Shown piece after piece: positions 50,122 through 63,811 of a stretch of DNA of 64,000 nucleotides. The stretch's first letter is position 1, and every line of letters begins with the position of its first letter. Made by a program: the position numbers and the translations under genes. Below the pieces are notes generated by a model. The model saw only the letters and a list, made by a program, of their open reading frames with translations, made no database searches and had not been told where the DNA came from. Source of the DNA: Nageia nagi. Its lineage: Eukaryota; Pinophyta. The DNA lies in the NCBI GenBank assembly GCA_050084985.1, contig JBITNC010000001.1, forward strand, positions 171,678,001-171,742,000, written 5' to 3'.

Positions 50122-53100
50122 TTAGTCAATAAGGAAATAGATAAGTATCACAAAGTTGGTTTTATTGAGACTATTATTTATTCACCATGGTTGGATAATA
50201 TTTTTCCTACTATGAAGCTAAATGGATAGATTAGATTGTGTACAAATTTCAAATATTTGAACAAGAATTTTCCCAAAGATAATTTTCCTTTGCCACATAT
50301 TGAAACTAGTGTAGACTTAACTTTACACCATGATATGTTATCTTTCATGAATGATTTTTCAGGTTATAAGAACCTTTATAATACCTTGGGATATATTTTG
50401 TTTGGTATTCATACCTTTTAGCCTCAAAAATATTCGAGCCACCTATCAAAGAGCAATGGTAATTATATTTCATGATCTTATTAATAAATATGTTGAAGTA
50501 TATGTTGATGATATTCTTACCAAATCTAGATAAAAAAAGATGATTATTTAGAAGACTTAAGAGTTATGTTTGAAATAATGAGATAGCTCAATTTGAAGCT
50601 TAACCCAAAGAAGTGTGTTTTTGGAGTATCAAATGGTAAATTATTAGGATACATTGTATCTATAAGAGGAATAGAAATTATTCCTAAAAAGGTCAAAGCT
50701 ATCATGGATATACCTCCACCTAGAAAGATCAACCAACTTTGAATTTTGCAAAGAAAATTACAAGCATTCAAGAAGTTCATAGCATAATTAGCATAAAGGA
50801 TAGCTCCTCTTTTTTACTTTCTCAAGAAATAAAGAAAATATGTTTGGAATAAAGAGTGCTAGAAAGCATTTGATGATATTAAAAGGTACTTGTGTAATCC
50901 TCCTATTTTATAGCTATTTGATCATGAAAGGCCTTTATATTTGTATATTTCAGCTACAAATCATGCATTAGGAACTATTTTGGTACAACTTGATGAAAAT
51001 AAAGAGGGTATTGTGTATTATTTATCCAAAACATTATAAGATGCAAAAGTAAAATATACTCCAATTGAGAAATTATTCTTTTCCATTATTTTTACTACCC
51101 AAAAGTTAAGGCATTACATGATTACAAACACCACCTATGTAGTAGCTCAAGTTGATCCATTGAGGTATTTGTTATCCAAGCCTTAATTGCAAGGTAGATC
51201 AACTAAATGGATAATGGATTTTCAAGAATTTGATCTAATTTATATGTGTGAAAAGGTAATTATAGGATAGGATATAGTTGATATGTTGGTTGAGGAACCA
51301 TGTGATAGTTCTACAACAAGCAAAAATTAGTTTCAAGATGAGCTTGTGGCATCAGTTGAATAAGTGGAAGATAAGAAATGGATAGCTTATTTTTATGGTT
51401 CTAAGCTCTTACAAGGAGAAGGGGTAGTATTGTATTGGTATGTCTAGAAGGTGGTATGATTCCTATGGCATACAAATTAAATTTTGAATTTACTAACAAC
51501 ATGGATGAGTATGAAGCTTTAGTTTTGGGATTAAATGTTGTTATCAATCTTGGTATCAAGAAGTTACAAGTTTATGGTGACTTATAGCTTGTAATCAATC
51601 AAATAAATGATGTTTACAATACAAAATATGAAAATTTGTAGGCATAAAAAGACTTAGTGATAAAGATTAACTAAAGATTTATTCAAATCAAATTTGAGAA
51701 TATGCAAAGAAATAATAACATATTTTCTAATGCCTAAAAAAGTATTCTTTTTTGGATAAAAACAACTACTCTTTTCTAGCAAAAAACTTGCTCTTTTCTA
51801 GATAAAAATAACTTCAATAGATTCTTTGAGAAGGAACCATTTGTATGTGTTATATTACCATTATATGAGTGGTATGCTAATATCTACAACTATTTAAAAG
51901 ATGAAAATATTCGAGGTTAATTCAAAAGAAAGTTTCTCAAGTGAATACTTAAGTACATGGCAATAAGTTATGTCATTATTGATGATATTCTTTACAAAGA
52001 ATCTTTTGATGGAACTTTTATTAGATGTTTGAATGAAAATGAAACTAGTAAGGTTATAGAGCAAGTACATGACAATATAAGTGGAGGACATTTCTATGGC
52101 AAGGTCATATTCCATAAGCTTTTAAGATTAATTTACTATTGGCCATCCATGGAAAAAAACTACATGCTTCATGTTAATAAATATGAAAAATATCAAAAGC
52201 ATGCCAACTTAATATCAGCTCCTTCAAGTGAATTAGCTATAATGGTTTCTCCTTAGCTTTTTTTTATTTGGGTTGTGGATTTGATTAGGGTTATCTATCC
52301 TAAATCTAGTGAAGCACATAAGTTTATCCTAGTTGCAATTGAATATTTCACTAAATGGGAAAAAGTAGTACCTTTGAAATCATATAAGGGTTCTTAAATT
52401 ACAAAATTTTTGATTCATAATATTATTGCAAGATTTGGTGATCCTTCTCACATAATCATGGACAATGGAAAGAACTTAAAAATAAAATAAAAAAAATTAG
52501 ATATTTTTGCAATCCATTTAAGATAAAGAATTCAATTTGTATCAGCATATTATCCATAAGGAATGGAAAATCTAAAGCAACCAACAAAATAATCATAAAT
52601 ATTTTATGCAAAATGTCAAGAAAACTCAAAGAGACTAGCTTTCCTAGCTTATATATGCACTATGGGTATATAGGAATACCATAATATCAAGAATAAGGTA
52701 TAAACCATTTTCACTAGTCTATGGAGATGAGGCATGAATCCCATTAAAATTAGAGTTACCATCACCAAGGATATCCTTAGAAGGAATCATTGATTGGGAA
52801 GAGCAATGAAAAGCAAGATTAAAATAGCTATAAGGATAGGATGAGAAAAGGATTCATGATTTACAACACCTCAAAGCTTATCAAAAAATAATAAAGAAGG
52901 CATATGGCAAGAAAAGAAGACCAAGGGAATTCCAAATTAGTACCTTAGTGCTTAAATAAAATCATCACAATTCCCAAGAAGAAGAGAAAAAGAAAGGAAA
53001 TTTTGATACAAATTAGATGGGTCCATATATCATCAAAGTAAAATATTTAAATGGAGCATACATATTGGTAATAGTTAAGGAAAAAGTAGATAAATTTTTA

Positions 53101-53140
53101 ATCAATGCCAAGAACTTAAAACCCTTTTATTCATAATAAA
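50122..53140 (+). pseudogene. Tat-like Ty3/gypsy reverse transcriptase, RNase H and integrase (second half of polyprotein)
   Basis: Continues the frame interrupted at 30397. Reverse transcriptase has VNKEIDKYHKVGFIE (50125-50169), YSPWL, FPKDNFPLPHIE, a frameshift near 50365, then an intact YVDD at 50501-50512 within VEVYVDDILTKS. The connection and first RNase H follow (KCVFGVSNGKLLGYIV type block near 50620, YTPIEKLFF near 51056, QVDPLRYLLSKP near 51150). A second RNase H typical of the Tat lineage is at 51375-51660 (NNMDEYEALVLGLN). Integrase begins near 51960: zinc-binding HxNISGGHF and YYWPSM with Cys relics, then the core with VVDLI (52275) and IIMDNGK (52455), to about 52940. Many TAG stops; inactive. 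Confidence 0.93.
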
Positions 53141-54604
53141 AGCATATCACTTGTATCTTAGATGGTCTTGTTCAATTAGTCATATGTGCAGAGATCTAAT
53201 AGTAGTCTCTCAAATCCATTTCTATTTTATTATGCTAGTACTCATGCTAGCTTTCTATGTAAAAATGCTCATTGAACCCAACATCTACATTGGTATTCTT
53301 AGAAGATTTTTATGTCTGATGAAATTCAATCACCATAGAGGTCCTAGAAAAGTCCTCTAGTTCATATCACATCATAAAACTTGATGCTAATAATGATGCA
53401 ATTTAGTTCAATAGTTTGAGATTTATCAATCAGACACTTAATGCCTTTGGACATCGATCAGTATTTTAGGAATCATTTATACTCTATCATCTTGATATTT
53501 AGGTCTTTTCATTATCAAATAAATACTAAGGTTAGTTCTTTCACTAAGATAAACACCTATGCTGATATTAGTGATCATGCTCACATTAGCACCCATGCTA
53601 GACTTTCTTAATCCAAAATAGCCCTCAAGGGTAAGTTCAAGCATTATTTTCTAGACCATTTCTATTCTTTTATTGCATAACTAATACATAAAGACTATTT
53701 TATAATTATTTTTTTTAGTATCATTATTTTATGATCATATCCTTATTGGGTGGACTCTAAATAATCATCACTTTTTTCAATATTTATCTTTATTGGGAAG
53801 ATGTGAAAATATCCCATATTTCACTTATTATTATCATTTTGTTGGTTGGGACTAAACTAACCATATTTATGATCATTTTTTTAGTTGCGACTAAAATAAC
53901 CATCTTTATGTTCATTTTGTTAGTTGGGACTAAACTAACCATATTTATGCTCACTTTGTTGGTTGGGACTAAATTAAGCATCGTTGTTACCACCTTTGTT
54001 GTTTGGTTTTAAATTAACCATTACCATGCTAGTTATTTATGATTATATGTATGCATCTAAGAATGATACATTGGGTATTTTTGTAATGATTTTCATCTAC
54101 AAATATATTTTTTGGTGTTTTCATGAAGATGTATGCATATTATATTAATTTCACCTTTCTTTGTATTGCTATATCATTTGTAATAAAATGTTATGTATGA
54201 ATATATGAATAGGATTATTAGTTCTATTGTGATAATTTTTATCCATGAATAGAGAATTGAGTGTTATCATGATGATATCATATATTTATGATGATTTTCT
54301 CTAACTATCATTATCATATATTTTATGAGTTTATCATCACATATAAGTTTATAAGTTCATGTTTTTTTCTATTATTTTGTAGGTTATTCTTTTCTCTTGG
54401 ATTTTACTATTCCATTGATTGCCATTACATCTCATAGCCAAAGCAAAGAGGGGGTTGTATGTATCATCAATCCTTGATAATTGAATGGTCTACAACTAAA
54501 CCAAGGAAGTATTAATTTTTTTCTTCTCTTTACTATTTACTTCCTTTGAAAGCATAATTTCATTTCAGATATTTAATTTCATCATACTTGTAATGGGGAG
54601 TATC
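53141..54604 (+). other. 3' untranslated region of the Tat-like element
   Basis: Between integrase and 3' LTR. No domain seen in the 53151-53360 frame. It contains a 39-bp tandem repeat (listed separately). A purine tract (AATGGGGAG, 54593-54601) precedes the LTR and is the probable polypurine tract. Confidence 0.7.
53802..54018. repeat. 39-bp tandem repeat, about five copies
   Basis: Units start at 53841, 53880, 53919, 53958 and 53997, exactly 39 bp apart, each with (G)TTGGTTGGGACTAAACTAAC followed by CATATTTATG and a TCATTTT-type end. The period is 13 codons, so open frames appear on both strands, but nothing suggests they are translated. Confidence 0.9.
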
Positions 54605-55406
54605 TGTTGATACCTAAATTTTGTCCCCATAACCTAGAAACCCCTCTTAGGTGTTATATTATAATCATATTTTATCATATTATTATCTTATTATCAAACA
54701 TATCTCATGTGGTTTTCTTATTTTCATGTTAGGTACACCAACATTGTTACTAACATTCTTATAGCTAGTGGTATATATCTCATATATAAAGGTAAGTATG
54801 ACCATATGGGAAAGCAATCAATATTTCATCTTGATAATTAGTACCTAGTTTTAGGTATTTCTAAATACCACCCATTGAGATTGGAATCTTTTTATCACTG
54901 GAGGATATATGTCATTCATCATTCACAATTATATGTTTGGATCAATTTTTTGACACTTTTTTTGTTCACTAATATTTGGTGGTTAATCCTAATCGATCGA
55001 AAGCCTAGTGCACCCATGATGTTGTTTTATGATCTGGCACCCATGTTACCATAAGAATCCATGTTGTCCTTCTTATTGTTATTCTCTATGGGGTTTGTAC
55101 ATCAATATCACATTCTCTTTAACAAGATTGATCTACATATAATTAGCTCTTCCTAGGTAAGGATACCCAAGTATTTATCTTACAATTGATTCCATCTCTT
55201 TAGTGTGTCCTTTCATCTTATTATCTTGATTTAGTAAACCCTAGTTTTGCTATTTCATTGTTATATCAGTTTCATTTAATTATGCTTATTTCCTATTGTA
55301 TTGTATGTTATTCAAGTTAATAACTAGGATAATGCACACTTAAATGTTGCACATTTATTAGTTTCACTTGGACTAATTCTAGGGGTATCTAAAAATAATA
55401 ACAACA
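54605..55406 (+). mobile_element. 3' LTR of the Tat-like Ty3/gypsy element
   Basis: TGTTGATACCTAAATTTTG to AATAATAACAACA, aligned end to end with 26165-26951. The element thus spans 26165-55406: 29.2 kb, or about 9.5 kb without the CACTA insert and its extra TTA. LTR divergence indicates an old insertion. Confidence 0.93.
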
Positions 55407-58120
55407 TAAAGTATAATGCTAATATTTTATGAGATATTATTTTATTTTTATGTCACTTTTGAATATGTTATTTTAGATAGATTTGTATCATATTTTGGAA
55501 GGGTGTATCTAAACATACTTTAATTTGATTTCTATTTATTTGACAATCATATTTAGGTATGAAAATTATAATTAATTTAAATAGCTATCTTTATATGTTT
55601 TCTGAAACAATATACTAATGTATTTTGTTTATTTAGGAATTCTATAACCCAAGGAGATTGTATAAAGAGGCAAGGGACCTATAAAATAAGAATGACATAA
55701 TTCCACTATCAAGATATAAATACTTAATCAAATATTGAATCTTTATAGTGGAAATAATACTTGATACTATGTCTCTTGATACAACCAATAAAAATTAGAA
55801 TTTTAATAGCTATTATCTTTCTAAGATTTTTACAATAAATTATACATGTTATCTGAAATAAAAATAGAAAAAGTGAATCAATAACATCTTCCTAAATATC
55901 CAAATCTTTATCAAGAGGATCTATGATAGTCCTCCCTAAAGGAAATAGACTGCCACTAGTTCTATTCATATATATATATATGAAATGGTCAACTATGATA
56001 GGTAAGCATTTCTTTTTTCATATTGATATAGTAAGTATAAAAATAGCTATCATTATTTCATTTTGTGATCATATTTCAAAACAAGGAAACCTTATTTACT
56101 AAGGAAAAATTATGAAATTAAATTATTTTATTTTAATTAATAATTCAATTTACCCATTCTATACTAATGTTCAAAGTAATTTACTTTAGTATTGAAGTAT
56201 TATAGTGAATATATAATTGACATGATAAATACTTCTTGTAATGATGTTGATGATATTTATAGTTATATAAATTCTCAAGATTAATGTTATTATGATTTGC
56301 ATAAATTTTTAGATTAGGTATATTTTAATTTTAATTTATTTATCTTTAGCCAAGTAGGAGGATAAAATATTTTACCAAGGATCAACAACCTTTTGTAGGA
56401 ACTAAGTTAACCTTCCATCAAAAGACATAAATTCTAAAATTTATTTAGTTTATATAGGTTCAATAAACATATGGAATAACTCATATAGGATATTATTAGA
56501 TAATCAAAAAGAATTTGAAGTAACTCATAGCTAGATATGGATAAAGATGTGTGTAAATAGTTCAAATATATTCTTACATATAGAGTAGAGCATATAATGT
56601 TAATAATTCTATGATAAACTCAAATATATTTTTATTTGAGAAGGTTGTATTTTAAAATAATTAAGAGAGATAACAAATGCAAATAAAAAGATAATATTAT
56701 CAAGTGATAAATGTGTATAACTATCATAAAATTCAACTTCATAAGTAAAAAATAAATAAAATATATAAATAATCAATCAAATAAATTATATATATGTAGG
56801 ATATTATGTATCATATGAAATGCATTAGATGTCTTAGAATAGTGCAATTTTTTTTTATCTCATAGGATCACTATCATAAAATAATATTGCATAGTTGAAA
56901 TTTAGTTATTTTAATTCATTTTTAAGGAAATAATTAATTATAAGATGAAGTTTCTATATAATCATTTCATATTTTAGCAAACCCATCACTATTTATGTTC
57001 ATAATCTTATATTTCATATATATTATCATATTATTCTTAATCTGAATATATCCTCTTCAAAATTATCATACACATACATTAAGAGGGAAAATGAGAAGGT
57101 ATTATCCTTATTTGTCTAATTTGATTGACATGAAAACACAATGAATTTGATATTATCTTAAACCCTCTTTCATCTATTTTACATATTTTATACTTTACTT
57201 TCATGATGTTTAATATAAAGATATGTTTTTTATAAGTATGTATTATCCTTCTTTTCATATTGTGATTGGCATATAGGCATTAATAACAAGATATCATCTT
57301 AGAATTATTTATATTTAAAATTTTTAATCAATTTAAAAAGGATTACATAGTTTTTTTTATATGACATATTTTATTTTTTAGTATACTTATATTATATTAC
57401 ATTGTATGTTATATATTCTATTCTATTGTATTATATATTATTTATTGTATTAGTCTATAACTTTTTAGTATATTTATTATGAATATATTTTTATAAAAAT
57501 CACCTATAGAGTTTTATAGGATGCAAATCTTGGATATAACATGATATGGTCTTTATGAATTGCATTTATTATGTGGATTTTATATATTACGATACTTGGA
57601 TATGGTATAGCTTAGGATAGATGCACTTTATCTTACCACACCAATCACTAATGTAGCACTTTTAATTTTTATAGTTTCATTTAAAAATTATTATTCTTAT
57701 TTAATTTCATCATTAATAATGGCAAGACCTTACTAACACATCAAGTTTTAACTTTTTTATTCAATAAAGAATAAGAAAACCCTTGTAAATATCCTATTCA
57801 CCAACAAAGTTTAATATTATTTAAAATTTGTTGTAGGATTAAAAGTGAATAATTATACAAAATGATTAAAACATGAGATATTATCTTTTTTCTAACTTTT
57901 ATTCTTTCAAACTTGATGATAGACTTTGGTAAAATATATATACTTCAAAATATATCCTTATTTTTTTAGAAATAATATGTTTTGATATTATATATATTTT
58001 ACTATATGTCACTTAGTTTTGTATTATCTGTACAAATGTATCAAGATATTGAAGCATCCTACATAAATCTAATACATATTGAAATTTGAAGCATTTAGAG
58101 TAATTATTAGGTGTGATTTA
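55407..58120. other. Non-coding AT-rich stretch
   Basis: Dense stops in all frames and no recognisable element. There are only short TA runs (55966-55982) and TATTA-rich segments (57380-57480). Confidence 0.6.
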
Positions 58121-58129
58121 TAGATTAAG

Positions 58130-59530
58130 TATACTTTTATAGTCGATGTTGTTGCCTCGGAGCTCACTTTTAGGATATCCCTTTACAAATGAAGATCTTT
58201 GATACTTTGGTCAAACCAACTCTAACCTACATATAAAATATATGAAGTCCTAATCTTGGTTTAATTAAATGGTGTCATGTTGAATGAGTATAAATATTTA
58301 TTATATGGAGGTTTATTTGATACCAATCCCACATTCCCACACTCCATTGTCCTTGCAAAGTTTGGAGCTTTACCTATTCATTTAGAGATTATTTTAAATA
58401 TCATTACCTATTTTCATATTCTTCATACTATAGGAGATACTTCTTTTGGATGTACAAGGTACTCTTGCATTGCTTTATACTCTTAGATGGTCCTTTCATT
58501 GAGTCTTATCAGAGGGTTTGGTCTTATGATATATTTATACTTTTAACAAGCATTTATATTCATATTGATAAACTTATGCCTCACTCTACTGGCATCCATT
58601 AGCTCCAATCAAATAATAAGAAACCAAATATAATTTGTGAGATTTAGAAATATGTCACTTTTCAGTACACCCATTGCACTTGGATATTTCTCATTATCCC
58701 TCTCTCCCCCAAGCTATTGTTTTATTAGGAGAACTTTCTCCGTATATGATATGGTTGGATAGTACCTTCTCAATATCTACAACAACCTATGACACATGGC
58801 ATACATGTATCTATTGGGCATCTTTGAGTGTGCCCCTAGTAGTTCAATTTCAAAATAAATCACCATATACCAAGAGAGGAGCAGATATGTATATTTTATT
58901 CCCTAAGGAAACTAGAAACTATAAATCATTTCATTTTTAATTATTTGATATACTATGATATTAGAGGTAGATCTCATTTTATATTTAGAGATAACTCACA
59001 CTTTCGATCCATATTTTTGAGTTGTGAGAAATAATGTTGCCTTAAACTTTACATTAGAGACACAATCAAGTTTTTTTAGATAAAGGAGATCTTATCTAGG
59101 TACATTTCACTTTTATAGTCTTGAATTATCACAACCTACTTCACCAACTTTTATATATTGAGGGGTGATATAGATATTGATAAAAAATAATAAGCATCAT
59201 ATTATCTACACATCAATAGGGTCACTAGAGAATGTATTCATAGATCTTTGAGACTCTAGATCAATGACAGGCAAATATAGATCAATGATTTCTTTAAAAG
59301 TGATTCATAAACCTCTGATGTTAGGAGATATTGAGAGAGAGCCCCTCTTATGGATGATTCCTCATCCTTTCATAACATGTTTTTCACTCTTTGTATTTAC
59401 TTTTATTTTTCTCTTTGGCTAGGCACTCCCCCCCCCCCCCCCCAACTTGTAGTTTTAATTGTTATATTTTCTCATTCCCTTGGGTCACATTTGAACCACC
59501 ATGGACATTAATAAAATTTTATTTTTATTA
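58130..59530 (+). pseudogene. LINE (non-LTR retrotransposon) ORF2 3' end, decayed
   Basis: Frame fragments correspond to the region after the reverse transcriptase of plant LINE-type elements: TLVKPTLTYI-like start (58200-58235), a block equivalent to 'LLETG..PIE' read as LAKFGALPIHLEI (58352-58390), ITYFHILHTIG (58402-58434), and a C-terminal stretch with IPREERICI-like and YLIYYDIRGRSHFIFR (about 58870-58990). The last is the best kept part and resembles the Cys/His-containing tail in which Cys residues have been lost. A 3' untranslated part with a C16 run and ATGGACATTAATAAA (59499-59513) follows. The 5' part is missing, as is usual for LINEs. Frames change several times. Confidence 0.6.
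59428..59443. repeat. Poly-C run (C16)
   Basis: Sixteen consecutive C in very AT-rich surroundings, in the presumed LINE 3' region. Confidence 0.95.
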
Positions 59531-60430
59531 TTCAATGTTATATGTTAAATAAAATTTTATCACATTTTGGTATTCTATATATGTATTGAGGGAGAGGTTA
59601 TATAATAAATCATTCTAAACAAATATTATTATGCATTGAGAAAATTTATTTCTTAGTCACTTCTTAGAATTAAAGCTTAGTATTTTGGTTGATGATTGAT
59701 TATTTATTATAAGCTATTGCATATTATCTTATCTCCTTTGTTTTTTGATATTATTAAATTAAACACTTCAATGATGCATTAAGAGGAAACATATTTAATG
59801 AGTATTAATATAATTCCCAACAACACAAGAGGAATCCCCAACAAGTTCTATAATCTAAAGACACACCTTAATTAATAAGAATAAATATTTAAAAGTAGGA
59901 AGAAGCCAAACTAAATTTAATGTAATATAAAACATCAAGCATCCTAAACTTCATAAAATATCATACATCTTATAATATTTATAGATAAATGAATAAATAT
60001 AATACCATCATTATAATTATGTATCCAACTTTTAATCATTTACTATTCTTAGTTCTACTATTTTCAAACAAGGAGGTCATTGTATCTTTACCATGCTTTT
60101 CTCTCTCCTTATCCTATTTTTGGATCAAACAAATGCCTTACAAATATCTAAATATAGATCTTTTTTATATACATTAATAATTAAAATAAGAGTTTTAGAA
60201 GGATCCCATACCTTTACAACTTAGAGAATTTCAAGACTGCTCCCACAAAATAATTTAGATCAATCCATAAATAATAAAAATATTTATTAGGAATATCTAA
60301 TAAACCCTAATCTTCAACAACCAATACATAATGTTAAAAATACAACACACATAAAATAATATATAATAAACAATAACCAATATGAGACACATAAAAAATA
60401 AAAACCAAGAGATAATCTATAAGAGAATCT
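59531..60430. other. Non-coding stretch
   Basis: AT-rich, no domain recognised. The 62-codon frame 59989-60177 is not supported by anything else. Confidence 0.5.
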
Positions 60431-60439
60431 AAGGAATCA

Positions 60440-61700
60440 ACTTCCCTTTACTCTTCACACTACCCTTGGATGGGTCTTTTGAGACCTTTTCCTTTACTTT
60501 TATACTACTTAGAGTTAAGATAATCTCCACCAATTATTTACCTTGGTGATCCTCCCTCCACCCATGCATTGTACACCTATTCAATGTAGAAGAGTGGAAC
60601 ATGAGTAGACTTAATCCAACTATACAATAATTCCTTATAATTCTCTACATCCTTAGGAGCCTCTTAGGGTAAGGATCTCATCACCTACATCAACTTCACA
60701 CTTGAGGTTCTCCAATAATGAGGCTCTACTTTTTCTTTATTGGTGGGGGAAGGTCTTTCTCCTCCACCACCATGTTCAAGTTATCCTTGAATCTTAACTC
60801 CTTAATAACCTTATAGGCCACCTAGAGGCTATGATGCTACACCTTATGGAAGTACTTCACACCACTAGAATGTTATCTTGAATAGGTTTTAGCTCATCCT
60901 CAACTAAGATAATATCCTCATCATTCATCTCATCTAGCTCCTTCTTGTCCACTTCTTTTGGTTTGATTTCATTTGAATCTTCATAGTTAATTTGACACTT
61001 GGGCATCCTCACCATTCTTGGTTGTTCAATAGCCACATGATTGAATAAAAAAATAGAATGCCTTTGTAAGGAGAAATATAGAAATAGGATCTTTCCCTTC
61101 TTTCATTTCAATAATGGATCTTTGTAAGTAGAAAAATAGATACAGGAGAATGTTTACTTGCTTATTATGCTTAAACACATTAAGATAGGTAAATAAGAAA
61201 CTATGAAGAATGGATGCATAGTTATATAGCTTAAGGTATTGAATTATCATTATTTTTAATCCTTTCCACTTTGGTGGGATCAAATCTTTATTGATTCCTC
61301 CTTGCATTCATTAGAGGTTATAACTTTTTTTCCTTAAATAACTTGAATTCAATAACTAGTGAGTGCTTCTCCTATAGTAGTTTCTCACCTCATAAAGGAA
61401 ATATCATAAACTTAACAACCAAATTAACCTTTATAGTGAAACAAATACTTATTTCCTCAATGATACCCTCATCCCAAGACTTGGTTAGCATCAATACCAA
61501 AGCCTCATTAGGCTATTAGAATATATCTAGAAATAGTAACCACCCATCCTTCTCCAACAACACCCTTATCCCTTCATCAACTTTTAAAGAAGTTGGCTCC
61601 AAATAGTATGAAATATTCACCATGATTCTTATTCTCAAGGAGTACAAATGATTTGCATAAAAAATTAGAGTATCACAATAGTGATAAATAGCCTACATAA
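60440..61700 (-). pseudogene. Retroelement-associated gene relic (function unrecognised)
   Basis: Minus-strand frames carry LLEKDGWLLFLDIF and PNEALVLMLTKSWDEGIIEE (about 61560-61430), then IPPKWKGLKIMIIQYLKLYN and YLNVFKHNKQVNILLYL (61280-61150), and an acidic Glu/Asp-rich tail (61000-60890). The layout resembles an N-terminal domain I associate with gag-side proteins of plant, especially conifer, retroelements. That is from memory of the pattern rather than a firm family name. Stops and frameshifts break it. It is opposite in strand to the RNase H module downstream. Confidence 0.4.
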
Positions 61701-62307
61701 GACTATCTCTAGAATCATCCATGAAATATCCATAATGCCTCCATAATCACCCTTCACATGAGATGAAACTATCCCAACTCTTCAAACTAAATGCCAAGGA
61801 TATAAGAAGTTTAAACAATAATTTTTGAGTAACAACATAAAGCAATAGCTAATCCTTCTTGCATACCTCATGTACCATCTCATGCACCTTGTAATTAAGG
61901 GAACACCATGTAGGGCATCTTGTCAACTCAAACCATGCAACACTTAAAATATAATATCACCAAGTGACAACTCATCACTCCTAGCTAACTCAGAATCATA
62001 AGGATTTCATCCTTGTAGTCCAAATATTAACTTGTGCAATTTCCATGACATTAAGACTTAGAGACCTCTATTGGTTTACTGCTAAATTGGGAGGGTACCT
62101 AGCCTTAGACTACAATCATCTTCTTCTTCCCTTCCAAAATAAATAGGTAAAGATTCTAAATGAAGGCACCAAAACTATCCATATTAAGAGGATCAATGAA
62201 CTAAACTACATGAATGACCCATAACCAGTGGAGATATTTGAAAGTGACACACTAATGGAATCACTACTGTTAACTAAAGTTTTTTCAACAAATGATCTAA
62301 ATTATCA

Positions 62308-62990
62308 AGTCATAGATGCTAGCATGGGAAACTATTGTCTATATGAGAAATTTCAACCAATTTCAATCATTTATAATAAATAACATGAGATATAGATGAT
62401 GTATTTTGATGGTTCCTAATGTAGACATGGATTTGGAGCTGGAGTGGTCTTCAAATCTACCAAGGGAACTACCAAAAGATTCTTCTTTTGATTCACATGG
62501 ACCTATACAAACAATGCTAGTAAATATGAAGCCCTTTATTTAATGTTATCTAAAGCAATTAGTACAGGCATTAGACACCTAATTGTCCATGGTGATTCTA
62601 AATTGGTCATCAAGCAAGTTAGAAAATAGATCAATCCAAAACATCATTATTTAAAAAACTAACGGAATAGAGTATGGAATTTATTAGTCATTTCTAGATA
62701 TCAATTTTATATTTGTTCCTAGAAGGCACAAACAAATAGCTAATGCACTTGCTAGAAAAAGGGCATGTTATAACCTTGATCATTATAAAAGAGGAGCTCA
62801 TAGAGTCAAACTTTATTGTAGGCCTTTAGTACTCGATCCTACAAACTTTTGGTAGGTATTTGACTTCAATGAGCATATTATGAACTTCTTTGTAGATGAA
62901 GTAATGGCTCACACTTTTGATATTTAGGAAATGTTTGATTGTTTCTAAGAATTAGATGTCATTCAATTCAAAAACAATGTAATACCAAAA
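62308..62990 (+). pseudogene. Retroelement RNase H module, copy 1
   Basis: The RNase H fold is recognisable: MYFDGS (first catalytic Asp, 62400-62417), GFGAGVVF, NNASKYEALYLMLSKAI (catalytic Glu, 62509-62559) and LIVHGDSKLVIKQV (second Asp, 62581-62622), then a segment with PRRHKQIANALA-like relic across a frameshift near 62715. This is the additional RNase H type found in Tat-lineage gypsy elements. TAG and frame breaks make it non-functional. Copy 2 starts 1505 bp downstream. Confidence 0.75.
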
Positions 62991-63069
62991 GGATTGCTCT
63001 CTTTTGAAAGACTATTTGATTCAAAAGATCTCCTAAAGGCCAAGTCTTCGATCATTTTTTAGAAATTAT

Positions 63070-63520
63070 ATCTTTAATCACTTCAATGCTAAAGAAAGAT
63101 CCTGTATTTTTTTGGTCATATGAAGTAAAAGTAGCCTTCAAAGAGATAAAAAAGGCTATAACAAAAGTTTTAGTGCTTAAAAATCATGATATGTAAAAAG
63201 CTTTCATCATGTATGCACATGGAGCAGACAAGAGCATTGCTGCAATTCTTGCATGGAAGGATGACAATAATGAAGATTACTCAATTTCCTTTCATAGTTA
63301 AACACTATATCAACACCAAAAAAGGTACTCATTTATTGAAAATCAAGTGTTTTTCAATATGAAAGGACTTAAAAAATTCAAACATTATGTCTCCTATAAT
63401 AGAATCCTTGTATATACTATTCATATAGATGTAAGAAATTATATTATACAAGGAGATCTAGGTGAAGGAAAGGTTAGCTAGATCACTAAAATAATGGAAT
63501 ATTACATAGAGATTAAGCCA
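63070..63520 (+). pseudogene. Ty3/gypsy RT-connection and RNase H fragment
   Basis: FFWSYEVKVAFKEIKKAI (63109-63162), then a relic of the RNase H start (AFIMYAHGADKSIAAIL, 63199-63249), QHQKRYSFIENQVFFNMKGL (63310-63372) and KFKHYV. These align in order with the gypsy polymerase thumb/connection and first RNase H domain. It lies between the two RNase H modules. Confidence 0.75.
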
Positions 63521-63811
63521 AACAAGCTGATTAGAGGTAGGGATCTCTATGAAAATATAGCTAAGCCTTCACATATTATCACTCTTATGGAGTATGAGTA
63601 GCAACTTAATCATGAAAGTGATTAGATTAAGCAAATCATGGTTTATGTTATCATATAAAATTAATTTATGCATTCAATTTAATACATTAAGAAATATGTG
63701 CTTGCACTTATATATCTAGTTCAATAATATTAATGTTATTTTGGATATGATCAATATATATCATTGACTTACTATATTCTTGTTTGTGTAGGTACACACT
63801 GACCTATGGAG

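Noticed and set aside
53790-54012. Repetitive proteins on both strands
   Set aside because: A 39-bp repeat keeps frames open by chance; there is no start context or family match.
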